From positions 2,108,001-2,172,000 of the forward strand of contig OZ246004.1 of assembly GCA_965230495.1 (NCBI GenBank): DNA of 64,000 nt, read 5' to 3'. The notes under the pieces were generated by a model, which saw nothing but the letters and a program-made list of their open reading frames with translations, did no database searches and was not told where the DNA came from. Position 1 is the first letter of the stretch, and each line of letters opens with the position of its first letter. This document shows, piece by piece, positions 60,901 through 64,000 of the stretch. The DNA comes from JACJYM01 sp965230495. GTDB taxonomy: Bacteria > Bacteroidota > Bacteroidia > Chitinophagales > Saprospiraceae. A program made the position numbers and the translations under genes.

Positions 60901-63900
60901 GAAAAAATCAAACATTTATTCACCATTGAAAAGTAGTATCTTGAAATACTTTCTAATCAGTATTCAAGTACTATTTTTTAGTCATTTTCTTAAAGCAGAT
61001 ATTATAGACATCCAGGCATCCGCTGATGGAGGTTTTCTTGCTAATGGAACTACCAATGTAGTATTCAGTGTTTCATTTAGTTCGAATACTGCCGAAAATG
61101 CTGATTTTATAGAATTTGTACTTCCAAGTGGAGCTTCTACTAGCTATAGTCTTGACTATACATCGGTGGATCCAACTCCATTTATAGGATGCGGCATGAA
61201 TCAAGGAGATCATATGTCCGTTAATGGTATTGGCTGGGGTACTCCAGCTTTTAGTGGTGGAGGTAGTGCATGTGGTGCATTTACGTATGACATAACTCAT
61301 CAATTCGGAATAGAAGTAGATCACACTTCAGGAACTGCTGCTCCACTGAATATTACCGTAAGAATAGTTGGAGATGGATTTGGAGAAGCTCAAGCTTCTA
61401 TTGCATCCACAATTGTCCAGTTACCCGTCGTAACCTGTGATGTTGATTGTCCAGCTAATATTGAAGTAAACGCCAATCAAGGCGATTGCTCCGCATTTGT
61501 GAATATACCTTTACCCGTTCAAAATGGAAACTGTGGAGGAAATCCAATTGATCAAAGTGGATTTTTTCAAATAGGAACTCATATGGTTGAGCTGACTTCT
61601 GGAGATGGATCTTCAAGTTGTTTTGTACAAGTAACAGTTAATGATCAATCCATTCCAAATATTACAAATTGTCAGAACAAAGTAATTCAACTTGAAGAAG
61701 GCGAATGTAGTAGAGTGGTAGAAAATGATCTAATAGGTAATGATGATTGTGTCAATCCCCCGATTTCTATTACACAATCAAATGACATAAATACTATTCA
61801 AAATTCTGTTGGATGTGCTTCAGGTGAAACGAAATACTATAGAGTTTTTGATACTGATGATTACAATGTAAATACATATTTAAATATAGAAGAAATTGTA
61901 TTAGGCGTACGGGAAGCATTTAATTCTCCAATTATAACAATTACTCTATACGATTATCAAGGGACTCTTGATCCATTTAGTATGACTGTTTTGGCACAAG
62001 AAAATGTAATAGTCCCTGACATGAATGACGACTTCATTAATGTTCCTATCTCAGCAATAGTTGAAGCCGGAGACCAATTTGCAGTAGAAGTAACTGTACC
62101 TGGGGCTCTTTTTAGTGGTTTTGTAATGGGAACAAATTTCGGAGGTGAAACTGCAGATTCTTACTTATCATCTGTAGTGTGTGGAGTTCCTCAACCACAA
62201 ACTTTCTCAACTTTGGGTTATCCAAATGAAAGTCTTGTTATGGCCGTAAACGGATATAAATCTTCGACAAGAATTTATCAGACTTCAGGTAATTATCAGT
62301 TTGGTGAAGAATTTCCAATAGGAAATCATAACCTTGGTTTTGAGGTAATAGATGCTGCTGGTAATACTTCACAATGTTCTTTTACAGTAAGTGTAGTAGG
62401 TGTTAATCCAAGTACAGGTGCTATCGCATGTAATGATTTGGTTCAAATATCTCTGGACACCGAATGCGAAGAAACGGTTACTGCCGATCAAATTTTGGAA
62501 GGGGGTTTCTACGGATGTTTTGACAACTACATTGTTGACATAGAAGATGCACAAGGTAATAGCATAGGCGATGTGGTGACTGCTGATCATATTGGTCAAA
62601 CACTTAAGGTTACAGTAACAAATGCCAATGGAAATTCTTGTTGGGGAGAAATTCTAATCGAGGATAAATTTCCTCCGGCACTCGAATGCTTAGAAGTATA
62701 TACTAGTTGTACTGGTGATCTAACACCTGGTTCAGATTTGGGTCACATGTTAACATTTCCATCAAACATAGTCGATGGTTCTTTAAATGCATCTGCTCCT
62801 AATAGTAAAACATTCTATGTTGATGTATTTGGATTAAATAAGTCGACGTTAACAGATCTTAATGTGGAAATAGGAGTTACACATACTAATCCTAACGAGT
62901 TAGTGGCAAGCATAACTTCTCCTACTGGACATACGATAAATTTATTTAACAGCATAGCTGCAAGCTGTCCTGGAAATAATATGATGATTACATTAGATGA
63001 TGAAGCATTTTACACATATGCAGATTTACAATCCTTCTGTGATACTACTGATCCTGCAGTTCATGGTATTTTCAGATCAGCTGATCCTCTCAGCAACTAT
63101 GACGGAATAGATCCAAACGGAACATGGGCCATCACTATCGCAGATCTTGCAGCAGGAAATGGTGGAGATGTAAGCAGTGTAAAATTAATCATACAAGAAA
63201 ATGGAGGTACGGTTACTCTACCTACCTCAAAAGATGTGACTTATACAGTGGATGATGATGTATATACTGTACAAGGCTTAGATGAATGTGGTGAAGCTAC
63301 CCTATCATATACAGATGAAGTTCTTGAAGAAGATTGTAATAGCATCTACCTACAAGTAATAGCAAGAACCTGGTTTGCACACGATGCTCAAGGTAATATA
63401 TCTGAATCCTGCATTCAGACAATATATGTATATCGAAATGGCCTTGCTACCCTAACCTGGCCCGCTGATAGAGACGACGTTCAAGCTGATGCTCTCAATT
63501 GTTTGCTATGGGGAGAAACTGTTCCTGGACCGGATGTAACAGGATATCCTACTGGTGATTTGTGTTCTAATGTTCAAATATTTGATCCAGAAGACACACG
63601 TATTGACATATGTCCTAAATCATACAAAATAATTAGAAAATGGCGTGTCTTAGAATGGTGTACAAGTGAAGTAAGAGAACACAATCAAATTATCAAAGTT
63701 ATTGATGAAGAAGGTCCGCAAATGGTTTGTCCGGATGATATAACTCTATCTGCAAATGCTGATGAATGTGAAACAACAGTAACAATAGATAGACCAGAAA
63801 TAACTAGTGAGTGCAGCGATAATTTAACTTACAGACTTTATTATCTACAAGCTACTCATGACGGAACACCTGATCCAGATGGTTTTTACATAGATGATAA

Positions 63901-64000
63901 TGTAGTAAATGGTCAAACAATCACCGGAGTTCCTTTTGGAAATACATGGGTTAAATGGGAAGTTACAGACGAATGTAACAATACTAATAGCTGCTTCTTT
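60901..64000 (+). CDS. Giant secreted protein with HYR and proprotein-convertase P-domains, partial
   Basis: An open frame from ATG 60,901 runs off the window's end after 1,033 codons. After a signal peptide (about residues 1-33) there is a beta-rich N-terminal domain, a HYR-type module (about 177-250; CDVDCPANIEVNANQGDCSAF), further Ig-like modules with Cys pairs, a proprotein-convertase P-type domain (about 611-770; SITSPTGHTINLFN and DPNGTWAITIADLAAG), and another HYR module (about 937 on; MVCPDDITLSANADECE). Such proteins of Saprospiria and other gliding Bacteroidota are surface adhesins secreted by the type IX system; the sorting domain would lie outside the window. Missing in open-frame lists because it has no stop here. 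Confidence 0.9.

Noticed and set aside
61073..62599. Minus-strand frames of 83 and 76 codons within the giant gene
   Set aside because: The plus-strand frame is open for over 1,000 codons with clear HYR and P-domain motifs; these are shadows.
1..64000. tRNA, rRNA, prophage or insertion sequence
   Set aside because: Gaps between genes are mostly under 250 bases and I could read no cloverleaf, rRNA core or transposase motif in them.

Overview
The window is AT-rich, densely coded DNA from a Bacteroidota chromosome. The evidence is a TonB-dependent receptor with an N-terminal carboxypeptidase-regulatory-like domain, DUF3109, DUF3667, DUF4199 and DUF6090 proteins, a BatA/vWA membrane protein, LytTR/LytS-type two-component genes, a BlaI/M56 pair, a C-terminus resembling a type IX secretion sorting domain, and several TAnnTTTG -7 elements. 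The huge secreted protein with HYR and P-domains that runs off the right end suggests a Saprospiria-like lineage, but that is an inference. I see no rRNA, tRNA, CRISPR array, insertion sequence or phage gene.

Layout. 0.1-5.4 kb (minus strand): TonB receptor with a lipoprotein metallopeptidase upstream, then an ECF42-like sigma factor translationally coupled to a YCII protein. 5.5-17.5 kb (almost all minus): a run of small accessory enzymes and stress genes. It holds two separate arsenic modules: a thioredoxin-type arsenate reductase overlapping an aquaporin (7.66-8.95 kb), and a Crp/Fnr regulator - arsM - MerT-like small membrane protein - cyclase unit (14.7-17.1 kb) with an FNR-type dyad between regulator and arsM. 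17.2-20.1 kb: a divergent HxlR regulator / MdaB-type quinone reductase pair around a perfect palindrome, followed by bestrophin, a peroxiredoxin-like protein and the broken remnant of a thioesterase gene. 20.2-25 kb: VOC and cupin proteins and three envelope proteins of unknown function, two of which are related to each other.

25-45.8 kb is more housekeeping-like: PIN-PhoH, DUF3109, MeaB, a secreted M23 peptidase, Bcp, aminopeptidase P, a BlaI/M56/PA14-OmpA unit behind a long inverted-repeat operator, an aspartoacylase-like enzyme, DUF4199, a dihydroorotase homologue without its metal ligands, a BatA-like protein and a LytS/LytTR pair. 46-50 kb encodes the substrate-binding protein and both permeases of a peptide-type ABC importer without an ATPase. 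50-58.8 kb has an arginase-family protein without metal ligands divergent from an amino-acid dehydrogenase, an abundant-type OmpA protein, TerC, ApbE, a DnaQ-type exonuclease, and an MbnP-like/di-heme peroxidase (MbnH-like) pair.

The longest gene-free stretch (58,772-59,320) contains two tandem modules with the same plan: small hairpin, identical 17-mer, long hairpin. These look like a duplicated small-RNA or terminator unit and are the best candidate here for something not yet described. The other points worth following are the arsenic/FNR arrangement, the tryptophan-free MbnP partner, the two degenerate metalloenzymes and the operator sites that can be read directly.
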